From contig NZ_JAIUZI010000011.1 of the NCBI RefSeq assembly GCF_020171285.1, forward strand, positions 1-64,000: a stretch of 64,000 nucleotides of DNA. The letters are read 5' to 3'. This DNA is from Seohaeicola saemankumensis. Its GTDB lineage: Bacteria > Pseudomonadota > Alphaproteobacteria > Rhodobacterales > Rhodobacteraceae. Below the pieces are notes generated by a model. It ran no database searches and had not been told where the DNA came from. It saw only the letters and a program-made list of their open reading frames with translations. This document shows, in pieces, positions 41,946 through 50,400 of this stretch. The position numbers were made by a program, and so were the translations under genes. Position 1 is the stretch's first letter; each line of letters opens with the position of its first letter.

Positions 41946-42068
41946 ATGATCGGACGCGACACTGACGACGACATCAACGGCTATGGATATGCGCCCTGGA
42001 TCCTGGGTGTTTTTCTGGCTGCGGTGATCATCTTTCTGATGTTCACCTACGCGCAACCCATTTCCTGA
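41946..42068 (+). CDS. 40-residue single-pass membrane protein in the TRAP operon
   Basis: The frame reads MIGRDTDDDINGYGYAPWIL, then GVFLAAVIIFLMFTYAQPIS and a stop. An acidic N-terminus is followed by one hydrophobic helix of about 20 residues. AAGGGAG lies 7 bases before the ATG, a strong ribosome site, and the gene sits between the permease and the dehydratase with gaps of 22 and 13 bases, so it looks like a real member of the operon. Function unknown; an accessory subunit of the TRAP transporter is a reasonable guess. Confidence 0.7.
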   Translation: MIGRDTDDDINGYGYAPWILGVFLAAVIIFLMFTYAQPIS

Positions 42069-42081
42069 TCGCGAGGCCAAG

Positions 42082-43809
42082 ATGAAGAAACCCGAAGACC
42101 TTCGCTCGGCCCGCTGGTTTGCCCCGGATGATCTGCGATCAATGGGGCATCGCAGCCGCGCGATGCAGATGGGGCTGGACGACGCCGACTGGGACGGAAA
42201 GCCGGTCATCGCGATCATCAACACCTGGTCGGACCTGTCGCCCTGCCACCATCACCTGCGCGACCGGGCCGAGTTCGTGAAAAAGGGTGTGCTGCAGGCC
42301 GGTGGGATGCCGGTGGAGATGCCGGTGCATTCCTTTTCCGAGCAGTTCCTGAAACCCACCTCGATGCTCTATCGCAACATGGGCGCGCTTGAGGTCGAGG
42401 AAACACTGCGCGCGCATCCCATTGACGGGGCTGTGTTGCTGGGCGGCTGTGACAAATCTACCCCGGCGCTGGTGATGGGGGCGGTCAGCATGGGCTTGCC
42501 GTTCATCTTCATGCCCGCCGGCGCAATGCTGCGCGGCAACTACGCGGGGCAGAAGCTCGGGTCGGGCACGGATGTCTGGAAATACTGGGACGAGCGCCGC
42601 GCGGGCACCATCGGCAAGGAAGAGTGGATGGGCGTGCAGGGGGGCATCGCGCGCAGCTATGGCACCTGCATGACGATGGGGACGGCCAGCACCATGATGT
42701 CTATCGCCGACGGTTGGGGGCTGACACTGCCCGGTGCCTCGTCGATCCCGGCGCCGGATGCGGGGCACAAGCGCATGGCGGCGGCCTGTGGCCGCCGGAT
42801 CGTCGACATGGTCTGGGAAGACCTGACCCCGGACAAGATCATGACCGAGGCCAGCACGCGCAACGCCGTGACCGTGGCGATGGCAACAGGCTGTTCGACG
42901 AACGCGATCATCCACCTGATCGCCATGGCGCGGCGGGCCGGTATCGACCTCACGCTCGACGATCTGGACGAGATCGGCCGCACGACGCCGGTGATCGCCA
43001 ATATCCGGCCTTCGGGCACGGACTACCTGATGGAGGATTTCTTTTACGCCGGCGGCCTTCCCGCGCTGATGCAGGAACTGGGCGACAAGCTGGACCTGTC
43101 GGTGATGACAGTGTCGGGCAGGCCGCTGGGTGAAACCATCGACGGGGCGCAGAACTACAATGCGGACGTGATCCGCCCGCTGTCGAACCCGGTCTATCAC
43201 GAGGGGTCGCTGGCGGTGTTGCGGGGGAACCTGGCGCCGGATGGCGCGGTGATCAAGCCGGCGGCGATGGATGAGAAATTCCAGACACATCGCGGCCCGG
43301 CGATCGTGGCTGACAGCTATGCCGAGATGAAAGAGATCATCAACGACGCGGATTACCCGATGACACCGGATCATGTGCTGGTTCTGCGCAATGCGGGGCC
43401 GCAGGGCGGGCCGGGGATGCCGGAATGGGGGATGATCCCGATGCCCAAGGCGCTGTTGAAACAGGGGCATCGCGACATGGTGCGCCTTTCGGATGCCCGC
43501 ATGTCAGGCACGTCTTATGGCGCCTGTGTCCTGCATGTCGCGCCCGAAGCCTTCATCGGAGGTCCGCTGGCGCTGATCGAGACCGGCGATATCATCGAAA
43601 TGGACATCCCCAACCGTATTCTGCGGGTCGATCTGACCGATGAGGTGCTCGCCGAGCGGCGCACCAGGTGGCGCGCGCCAAAGCCGCGCTATGAACGAGG
43701 CTATGGCAATATGTTCAGCCAGCACGTCGAGCAGGCCGACAAGGGCTGCGACTTCGATTTCCTGCGCACCGACTTCGGCGCGCCGGTATCCGAACCGGAG
43801 ATCAACTGA
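42082..43809 (+). CDS. IlvD/Edd-family sugar-acid dehydratase
   Basis: The 575-residue protein belongs to the family of dihydroxy-acid and aldonate dehydratases, which remove water to give 2-keto-3-deoxy acids. The three cluster cysteines are visible: Cys55 (LSPCHHHLR), Cys123 (GGCDKSTPALVMGA) and Cys196 (SYGTCMTMGTASTM). The catalytic serine region VRLSDARMSGTSYG lies near the C-terminus. Length and the HHLRDRAEFVKKG pattern are closest to pentonate dehydratases (L-arabinonate/D-xylonate type), but the substrate cannot be read from sequence. Its stop overlaps the next ATG (TGATG). Confidence 0.88.
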   Translation: MKKPEDLRSARWFAPDDLRSMGHRSRAMQMGLDDADWDGKPVIAIINTWSDLSPCHHHLRDRAEFVKKGVLQAGGMPVEMPVHSFSEQFLKPTSMLYRNMGALEVEETLRAHPIDGAVLLGGCDKSTPALVMGAVSMGLPFIFMPAGAMLRGNYAGQKLGSGTDVWKYWDERRAGTIGKEEWMGVQGGIARSYGTCMTMGTASTMMSIADGWGLTLPGASSIPAPDAGHKRMAAACGRRIVDMVWEDLTPDKIMTEASTRNAVTVAMATGCSTNAIIHLIAMARRAGIDLTLDDLDEIGRTTPVIANIRPSGTDYLMEDFFYAGGLPALMQELGDKLDLSVMTVSGRPLGETIDGAQNYNADVIRPLSNPVYHEGSLAVLRGNLAPDGAVIKPAAMDEKFQTHRGPAIVADSYAEMKEIINDADYPMTPDHVLVLRNAGPQGGPGMPEWGMIPMPKALLKQGHRDMVRLSDARMSGTSYGACVLHVAPEAFIGGPLALIETGDIIEMDIPNRILRVDLTDEVLAERRTRWRAPKPRYERGYGNMFSQHVEQADKGCDFDFLRTDFGAPVSEPEIN

Positions 43810-44705
43810 TGAGCCTTGCATGTGCGCTGACCGGGGTTTCCGGCATCCTGGTGACGCCCTTCGATGCGGCGGGCGAGATTGCGCCAGACCTGCAGAAACC
43901 GATTGTCGACCGCGCCATTGCCGCCGGGGTGCACGTGCTGACCGCGAATGGCAACACCGGCGAGTATTACGGTCTGACGGTGGACGAGGCCGAGGCCATG
44001 GTGACGGCGTCCGGTCAGTTCATCGCCGGCCGGGTGCCGATGGTGGCCGGTGTCGGGCGCGGCATCCGCGACGCGCAACGGCTGGCGGATGCGTCGCACA
44101 GGGCAGGGGCCGCCGCGTTGATGATCCACCAGCCGCCCGACCCCTTTGTCGCGCCGCGGGGCCTTGTTTCGTATGTCGAGGGGGTGCGTGAGGCCGGCGG
44201 CGGGCTGCCGATCATCCTGTACCTGCGCAATGACGCCATCGGGACCGACGCAATTGCGGCGCTTTGCTCTGTCGAGGGCGTCGTCGGGGTGAAATGGGCT
44301 ACGCCGAACCCGATGAAACTGAAAGCCGCGATCGAGGCCTGCCCGGATCATATCACATGGACCGGTGGGTTGGCCGAGGTCTGGGCGCCGACATTCTATG
44401 CGGTGGGCGCGCGGGGCTTTACCTCGGGGCTGATCAACGTCTGGCCGGAACGCTCGGTTGCGATCAATGCCGGGCTGGAGGCGGGCGATTATGCCGAGGC
44501 CCGGCGCCTGATCGCCGGGATGCAGGTGTTCGAGGATATCCGCGCCGAGGAACAGGGCGGCGCCAACGTGCCGGGCGTAAAGGCCGCGTTGCAGATGATG
44601 GGCGAGGATTGCGGCGCGGCCCGCCCGCCCGCCGCCTGGCCGCTCAGCGCGGATCAGCGCGCGCGGCTCAAAGACTTCATGACGAAAAACGGCCTGATCG
44701 GCTGA
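43809..44705 (+). CDS. DapA-family aldolase/dehydratase for 2-keto-3-deoxy sugar acids
   Basis: This 298-residue TIM barrel has the Schiff-base Lys162 in GVKWATPN, Tyr138 in IILYLRND and the GNTGEYYG loop at 48-55, where dihydrodipicolinate synthase proper has G-T-T-G-E. That substitution and the catabolic neighbours favour a KDG/KDA-type aldolase or a 2-keto-3-deoxy acid dehydratase over lysine synthesis. It is translationally coupled to the dehydratase, so it probably acts on its product. Confidence 0.87.
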   Translation: MSLACALTGVSGILVTPFDAAGEIAPDLQKPIVDRAIAAGVHVLTANGNTGEYYGLTVDEAEAMVTASGQFIAGRVPMVAGVGRGIRDAQRLADASHRAGAAALMIHQPPDPFVAPRGLVSYVEGVREAGGGLPIILYLRNDAIGTDAIAALCSVEGVVGVKWATPNPMKLKAAIEACPDHITWTGGLAEVWAPTFYAVGARGFTSGLINVWPERSVAINAGLEAGDYAEARRLIAGMQVFEDIRAEEQGGANVPGVKAALQMMGEDCGAARPPAAWPLSADQRARLKDFMTKNGLIG

Positions 44706-44726
44706 ACATCAGACAGCGAGACCACG

Positions 44727-45452
44727 ATGACCGAACATCCCCTGAACCCCGAAACCAAGGATAAGCTGGCGCAGGTGTCGGTGGCCACGCTGGCCACGGC
44801 ATTGTTCAAGCGCGGATTGCGCAACCAGGTGATCCAGGACGTGCGCCCGATCAAGGGCAAGGGCCGCAACATGGTCGGCCCGGCGTTCACCCTGCGCTAC
44901 ATCCCGGCGCGCGAGGACCGCAACCAGTTGTCGGTCTTTCGCAACCCCGAGCACCCGCAACGCCACGCGGTCGAAACCTGCCCCGAGGGGCATGTCATGG
45001 TGATGGACAGCCGCCGCGATGCCTCGATGGCCTCGGCGGGTGACATCCTGATCACCCGGCTGATGGTCCGGGGCGGCGCGGGCGTGGTGACGGATGGCGG
45101 GTTCCGCGATGCGATGAACATCGGTGAACTGGACATCCCGGCCTATCACAACCGTCCGTCGAGCCCGACCAACCTGACCAACAACGAGGCGATCGAGATC
45201 AACGGCCCGATCGGCTGCGGCAACGTCGCGGTGTTTCCGGGCGACATCATGGTGGGCGACGATGACAGCGTGATCGTGATCCCGGCGCATCTGGCCGACG
45301 AGGTGGCAGAGGAAGCTGTCGAGATGACCGCCTACGAGGATTTCGCCATCGAACAGGTGCGCGGCGGGGCGACGATCATCGGGCTGTATCCGGCCACGAA
45401 AGAAGAAAACCTCGAAAAATTCGCCGAGTGGCGCAAGGACAATGGCCGCTGA
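44727..45452 (+). CDS. RraA-family protein (HMG/CHA aldolase-like)
   Basis: This 241-residue protein has the RraA/HMG-aldolase pattern: GRNMVGPAFTLRYIPA, GAGVVTDGGFRDAMNI (the usual G-x-x-x-D-G-x-x-R-D core) and GPIGCGNVAVFPGDIMVGDD with VIVIPAHLADEV. Family members are metal-dependent aldolases or decarboxylases acting on 4-carboxy-4-hydroxy-2-oxo acids; some bind RNase E instead, which does not fit here. Its place between an aldolase-type and an altronate-dehydratase-type gene suggests a C-C cleaving or decarboxylating step. Confidence 0.85.
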   Translation: MTEHPLNPETKDKLAQVSVATLATALFKRGLRNQVIQDVRPIKGKGRNMVGPAFTLRYIPAREDRNQLSVFRNPEHPQRHAVETCPEGHVMVMDSRRDASMASAGDILITRLMVRGGAGVVTDGGFRDAMNIGELDIPAYHNRPSSPTNLTNNEAIEINGPIGCGNVAVFPGDIMVGDDDSVIVIPAHLADEVAEEAVEMTAYEDFAIEQVRGGATIIGLYPATKEENLEKFAEWRKDNGR

Positions 45453-46980
45453 CATGGTCGACCGGTCGCCGGTCATCCGACTGGATGCCGGCGACAACGT
45501 GGTCGTCGCGCGCGTGGATATCGCGGCGGGCACGGCGATCCCCGGCGAAGGGATCACCGCGCGCGAGGATGTGCCGATGGGGCACAAGCTGGCGACGCAG
45601 GCCGTGGCCAAGGGCGCACCGGTTCTCAAGTATGGCACGATCATCGGCTTCGCCGGCGAGACGATCGAGCCCGGCACGTGGATGCACAGCCACAACGTGC
45701 TCATGGACGAGGTTCAGAAAGACTATCGTTTCGCCGCCGATTATCGCCCGGCGGAACTGCTGCCCGAGGCGGAACGGGCGGTGTTCCAGGGGTTTCACCG
45801 CACCGATGGCCGGGTCGGAACCCGAAACTATATCGGCATCTTCATCACCGTGAACTGCGCCGCGACCGTAGCCCGCAAGATCGCGGCCTGGTTCGACGAG
45901 GAAAGGCTGGCACAGTTTCCCAATGTCGACGGTGTGATCCCCTTCATCCACGCGCAGGGCTGTGGCATGGAGGCGACCGGAGAGCCGATGGACCTGCTTC
46001 ACCGCACGCTCCGGGGCTATATCCAGCACGCCAATATCGCCGGCGCCCTGGTCTGCGGCCTGGGCTGCGAACGGAACAACCTCGAAAGCTTTTTCGAGGT
46101 ATCGGCACTGGAAACCGGCGCGATGCTGCGCACGATCCGGATGCAGAGCGTGGGCGGCACGATGGCGGCTGTCGAGGCCGGCAAATCCGCCGTCTACGAG
46201 ATGCTGGAAGAGGCCAACACGGCCCGGCGCGCCCCGGCTTCGGCCGAACATATCCGGATCGGGCTGCAATGCGGCGGATCGGACGGGTTTTCCGGTCTCT
46301 CGGCAAACCCGGCCCTGGGCAGGGCGGTCGACATTCTCGTGCGCCACGGCGGCACGGCGATCCTGTCGGAAACGCCCGAGCTTTACGGGATCGAACACCT
46401 TCTGACGGCGCGGGCGCGGGATGAAACCGTGGGGCGGGCGTTTCTGGACCGCATTCGCTGGTGGCTGGATCATACCGATGGGCGCGACGTTCAGATGCAG
46501 GGCGTTGTCGGCCCCGGCAACCGGGCAGGCGGGCTGGCCAACGTGATCGAAAAGTCTCTGGGCGGGGCCAAGAAGGGCGGCGCGACGGGGATCGAAGCGG
46601 TCTACCGCTATGCCGAGCCGGTCACGCGGCGGGGTCTCGTCATCATGGATACACCGGGCTACGACCCCGTGGCGGCGACCGGGCAGATCGCCGGGGGGGC
46701 AAATCTGATCACCTTCACCACCGGGCGCGGCAGTTGTTTCGGATCCTACCCGACACCGACGATCAAGCTGGCCAGCAACACGCCGATGTATCAACGGATG
46801 CGCGCCGACATGGACATCAACTGTGGCGGGGTGATCGACGGGGACAAGACGCTCGACGAGATGGGGCAGGACATATTCCGCAGCATCCTGTCGGTTGCAT
46901 CCGGCCAGATGACAAAAAGCGAAGACATGGGCGTGGGGGCAGAGGAATTCGTGCCATGGCCAATCGGCGTGACAGGTTAG
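45442..46980 (+). CDS. UxaA-family altronate/galactarate-type dehydratase
   Basis: The 512-residue protein combines an N-terminal SAF domain (about 10-90, VVVARVDIAAGTAIPGEGIT to HSHNVLMDEV) and the UxaA catalytic domain (from about 125, GRVGTRNYIGIFITVNCAAT, HAQGCGMEATGEP, GLGCERNNL, GLQCGGSDGFSGLSANPAL, CFGSYPTPTIKLASNTPMY). These iron- or manganese-dependent enzymes dehydrate altronate, galactarate or similar acids. ATG 45442 overlaps the RraA gene by 11 bases; ATG 45454 is the alternative. Having two unrelated dehydratase types in one operon is notable. The IS6 relic begins 6 bases after the stop. Confidence 0.9.
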   Translation: MAADMVDRSPVIRLDAGDNVVVARVDIAAGTAIPGEGITAREDVPMGHKLATQAVAKGAPVLKYGTIIGFAGETIEPGTWMHSHNVLMDEVQKDYRFAADYRPAELLPEAERAVFQGFHRTDGRVGTRNYIGIFITVNCAATVARKIAAWFDEERLAQFPNVDGVIPFIHAQGCGMEATGEPMDLLHRTLRGYIQHANIAGALVCGLGCERNNLESFFEVSALETGAMLRTIRMQSVGGTMAAVEAGKSAVYEMLEEANTARRAPASAEHIRIGLQCGGSDGFSGLSANPALGRAVDILVRHGGTAILSETPELYGIEHLLTARARDETVGRAFLDRIRWWLDHTDGRDVQMQGVVGPGNRAGGLANVIEKSLGGAKKGGATGIEAVYRYAEPVTRRGLVIMDTPGYDPVAATGQIAGGANLITFTTGRGSCFGSYPTPTIKLASNTPMYQRMRADMDINCGGVIDGDKTLDEMGQDIFRSILSVASGQMTKSEDMGVGAEEFVPWPIGVTG

Positions 46981-46985
46981 CGTAG

Positions 46986-47263
46986 GGTGGTGTCAAAGGA
47001 ACCCGGGCAGACGCGGACAGGGCGCTGACATCGCGTCCTGCCTCCATTCAAGGTCATGCTGAGGCGGGCAGGGGGCTTGCGTCGCCTCTCAAGATGTCCG
47101 GGTGCGCCCACTCAAGTGTTTCAAACCCAGTCCAGAGATCATTCCCCTGGCGGCGATGCCCCATGTCCGCTTTCCTCTTTCTCTCAGGAATGCCGAGACC
47201 CTTTTGCACCAGCGTGGCACCGACGTGAGCCACGAAACCGTTCGGTTTTGTTGGCGCCGCTAC
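46986..47263 (+). pseudogene. IS6-family relic with left end and N-terminal transposase fragment
   Basis: GGTGGTGTCAAAGGAACCC at 46986 matches IS6 left ends. Codons from about 47102 read RPLKCFKPSPEIIPLAAMPH, then VRFPLSLRNAETLLHQRGTD and VSHETVRFCWRR, the first ~55 residues of an IS6 transposase. Homology ends near 47263 and no catalytic residue remains. The ORF start lies about 116 bases inside the left end rather than 57, so this is a different lineage or has an insertion. Bases 47264-47415 show nothing recognisable. Confidence 0.72.
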
Positions 47264-47415
47264 CAAAGAATGCCGGAGAAAAAGCCGCCCTGGTCACAAC
47301 CACTGTACTGGTTTCAAGGGGGCAGGGGGCGTGGAACATGCGGTTTGCGGTTGGCCTGCGCGCGCACAGGGGCGGATGCCGAAATTGGCCGTTTGCCCCG
47401 GTTTGACATTTAAGA

Positions 47416-47441
47416 CCGGCCGGCGGCTATGCGCCGGCCGG
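47416..47441 (-). terminator. Strong hairpin after the acidic repeat-protein gene
   Basis: CCGGCCGGCG, loop of 6 (GCTATG), CGCCGGCCGG: a 10-bp all-GC stem lying 44 bases beyond the stop of the leftward repeat-protein gene. On the minus strand it is followed by TCTTAAATG, a weak T/A tract. It probably ends that transcript. Confidence 0.6.
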
Positions 47442-47484
47442 CCGGTCCGCTTTGGCGATCCTGGGCTCCTGTCAGACGCCCCAG

Positions 47485-50400
47485 TTAGACGCCCGTATCG
47501 AGGTCGTCCGGCACCCCGGCGGCGAGGTCGGCGCCAAAGGCGTCGTCGTCAGCGGCCCCTAAGCCCGGTCCGGCATCCACGGCGCAGGCGTCCGCGGCAC
47601 AGCTGGCGTCTTCGAAGCCGGCCGCATCGGCACCGCAGGCATAACCGCCGCAGTCAGAGCCCGCAGCAGGCGGCAGCGGGTCGCCTTCATTGCCCTCATT
47701 GCCTTCGTCGTTCTCGTCGCCTTCATCGGCCTCGTTGTTTTCGTTGGCCTCGTCGCCCTCGTTGCCCTCGTCGCCTTCGTCGCCCTCGTTGTCCTCATTG
47801 GACTCGTCACCTTCGTTGTTTTCGTCGCCTTCGTCGTTTTCGTCGTCCTCGTTGCCTTCGTCGTCCTCGTTGCCTTCGTCGCCCTCGTCGCCTTCGTTGT
47901 CCTCGTCGTTCTCGTCGCCTTCGTTGTTTTCGTTGCCTTCATCGCCCTCGTCGCCTTCATCGCCGGGGGGGATGACTTCGTCGCCCTCGTCGCCTTCGTC
48001 GCCCTCGTTGTTTTCATTGCCTTCATTGCCTTCGTTGCCTTCGTCGTTTTCGTTGCCCTCGTTGCCCTCATCGCCTTCGTCGCCCTCGTCACCCTCGTCG
48101 TCTTCGTTGTCCTCGTTGCCTTCGTTGCTTTCGTTGTCCTCGTCGCCCTCGTCGTTTTCGTTGCCTTCGTCGGCCTCGTCCCCTTCGTCGCCTTCGTCGG
48201 CCTCGTCGCTTTCGTCGCCCTCTTCGCCCTCGTCGCCTTCGTCGCCTTCATTGTCCTCGTTGTTTTCATTGCCTTCATTCAGCTCATCGCCTTCGTCGCC
48301 TTCAAACCCTTCGTTGAATTCATTGCCTTCGTCGCCCAGGTCCAGGGGATCGGGCTCGTTGTTTTCGTTGCCCTCGTCGCCTTCGTCGCCCTCGTTGTCC
48401 TCGTTGGCCTCGTTGCCTTCGTTGCCTTCATCTCCTTCGTCGTTTTCGTTGTCCTCATTGCCTTCGTTGCTTTCATTGCCCTCGTCGCCTTCGTCGCCTT
48501 CGTCGTCTTCGTTGGCTTCGTCGCCCTCGTCGCCTTCGTCGCCCTCGTTGTCCTCGTTGTCCTCGGTGCCTTCGTTCAGTTCATCGCCTTCGTCGCCTTC
48601 GTCATCCTCGTTGCCGTCGCCCTCGTCCGGGCCTTCGTCGCCCTCGTTGTCCTCGTTGTCCTCGTTGCCTTCGTTCTGTTCGTCGCCCTCGTCGCCTTCG
48701 TTGCCCTCTTCGCTTTCGTTGCCTTCGTCGGTTTCGTCGCCTTCGTCGTCCTCGTTGGCCTCGTCGCCTTCGTTTCCTTCGTCGCTTTCGTCGCCCTCGT
48801 TGTCCTCGTTGCCTTCTTCGCCCTCGTTGCCTTCGTCGCCTTCGTCGCCTTCGTTGTCCTCGTTGGCCTCGTCGCCCTCGTTGCCTTCGTCGTTTTCGTC
48901 GTTTTCGTCGTGTTCGTCGCCTTCGTCTTCTATTTCGTTGCCTTCATCCCCTTCATCGCCTTCGTCGTTCTCGTCGCCTTCGTTGGCCTCGTCGTTTTCG
49001 TCGTTCTCGTTACCCTCGTCGTTTTCATTGCCTTCGTCGTTCTCGTTGCCTTCGTTGGACTCGTCGCCCTCGTTGCCCTCGTCTCCCTCGTTGAATTCGT
49101 TGCCTTCATCGCCTTCGTCGCCTTCGTCGTTCTCGTCGCCTTCGTCGTCCTCGTTGCCCTCGTTGCCCTCGTCGTTCTCGTTGCCCTCATCGCCCTCGTC
49201 GAACTCGTCGGCCTCGTCGCCCTCATCGTTTTCGTCGCCTTCATTGCCCTCGTCGCCTTCGTCGCCTTCGTCGTTTTCGTTGCCCTCGTCGCCTTCGTCG
49301 TCTTCGTTGCCCTCGTTGAACTCGTCTCCCTCGTTGCCTTCGTCCCGTTCGTTGCCTTCGTTGTCCTCGTCCCCTTCGTTTCCGTCGTTCAGTTCATCGC
49401 CCTCGTTGTCCTCGTCTCCCTCATCTCCTTCGTTGCCTTCGTCGCCTTCATTGTCCTCATCTCCCTCGTTGCCTTCATCCCCCTCGTTGCCCTCATTGCC
49501 CTCGTTGCCTTCGTCGCCCTCGTCGTTGGGCGTGAATTCGTTGCCTTCGTTGCCCTCATCAACCCCGGCTTCGTCTCCCTCGTCGCCTTCATCTCCCTCG
49601 TTGCCTTCGTTGCCTTCATCCAAGCCCGCTTCATCGCCCTCATCCCCCTCGTTGCCCTCGTTGCCTTCGTTGCCTTCATCCAGGCCGGCCTCATCGCCTT
49701 CGTCGCCCTCGTTGCCTTCATTTCCCTCGTCCCCTTCATCCAGCCCGGCTTCGTCGCCCTCGTCACCTTCATCCCCTTCGTTGCCTTCATTGCCTTCATC
49801 GTCCGGCACGCCGGATTCATTGCCTTCGTCGCCCTCGTCGACACCGGCTTCGTTGCCTTCATCGCCCTCGTTGCCCTCATTCCCTTCATTTCCTTCGTCC
49901 AGGCCCGCTTCATCCCCTTCATCGCCTTCGTTGCCCTCGTTACCCTCGTTGCCTTCATCGGCGCCGGCCTCGTTGCCCTCGTCCCCTTCATTGCCTTCGT
50001 TGCCCTCATCCCCTTCGTCCAGGCCCGCTTCGTTGCCCTCATCGCCCTCATTGCCTTCATCGGCTTCGTTACCCTCATCGTCGCGGGTGATTTCATTGCC
50101 CTCGTCGCCTTCGTCGGCCTCGTTGCCCTCGTCGTTTTCATTGCCCTCGTCGTCTTCGTCGCCCTCGTTGCCGTCGTTTAGCTCATCGCCCTCATTGTCC
50201 TCGTTTCCTTCGTCGCCTTCGTTGCCCTCATCGCCTTCGTCGTCCTCATTGTTCTCGTCGCCTTCGTCGCCCTCGTTTCCCTCGTCGTTTTCGTTGCCTT
50301 CGTCATCCTCGTTGCCCTCATCGCCTTCATCACCGGTTTCGTTGCCTTCATTCCCCTCATCGCCTTCGTCGTTTTCATCGCCCTCGTCGCCCTCGTCGCC

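Noticed and set aside
43809..44705. Dihydrodipicolinate synthase for lysine biosynthesis
   Set aside because: The GNTGE loop and the coupling to sugar-acid dehydratases indicate a catabolic member of the family.
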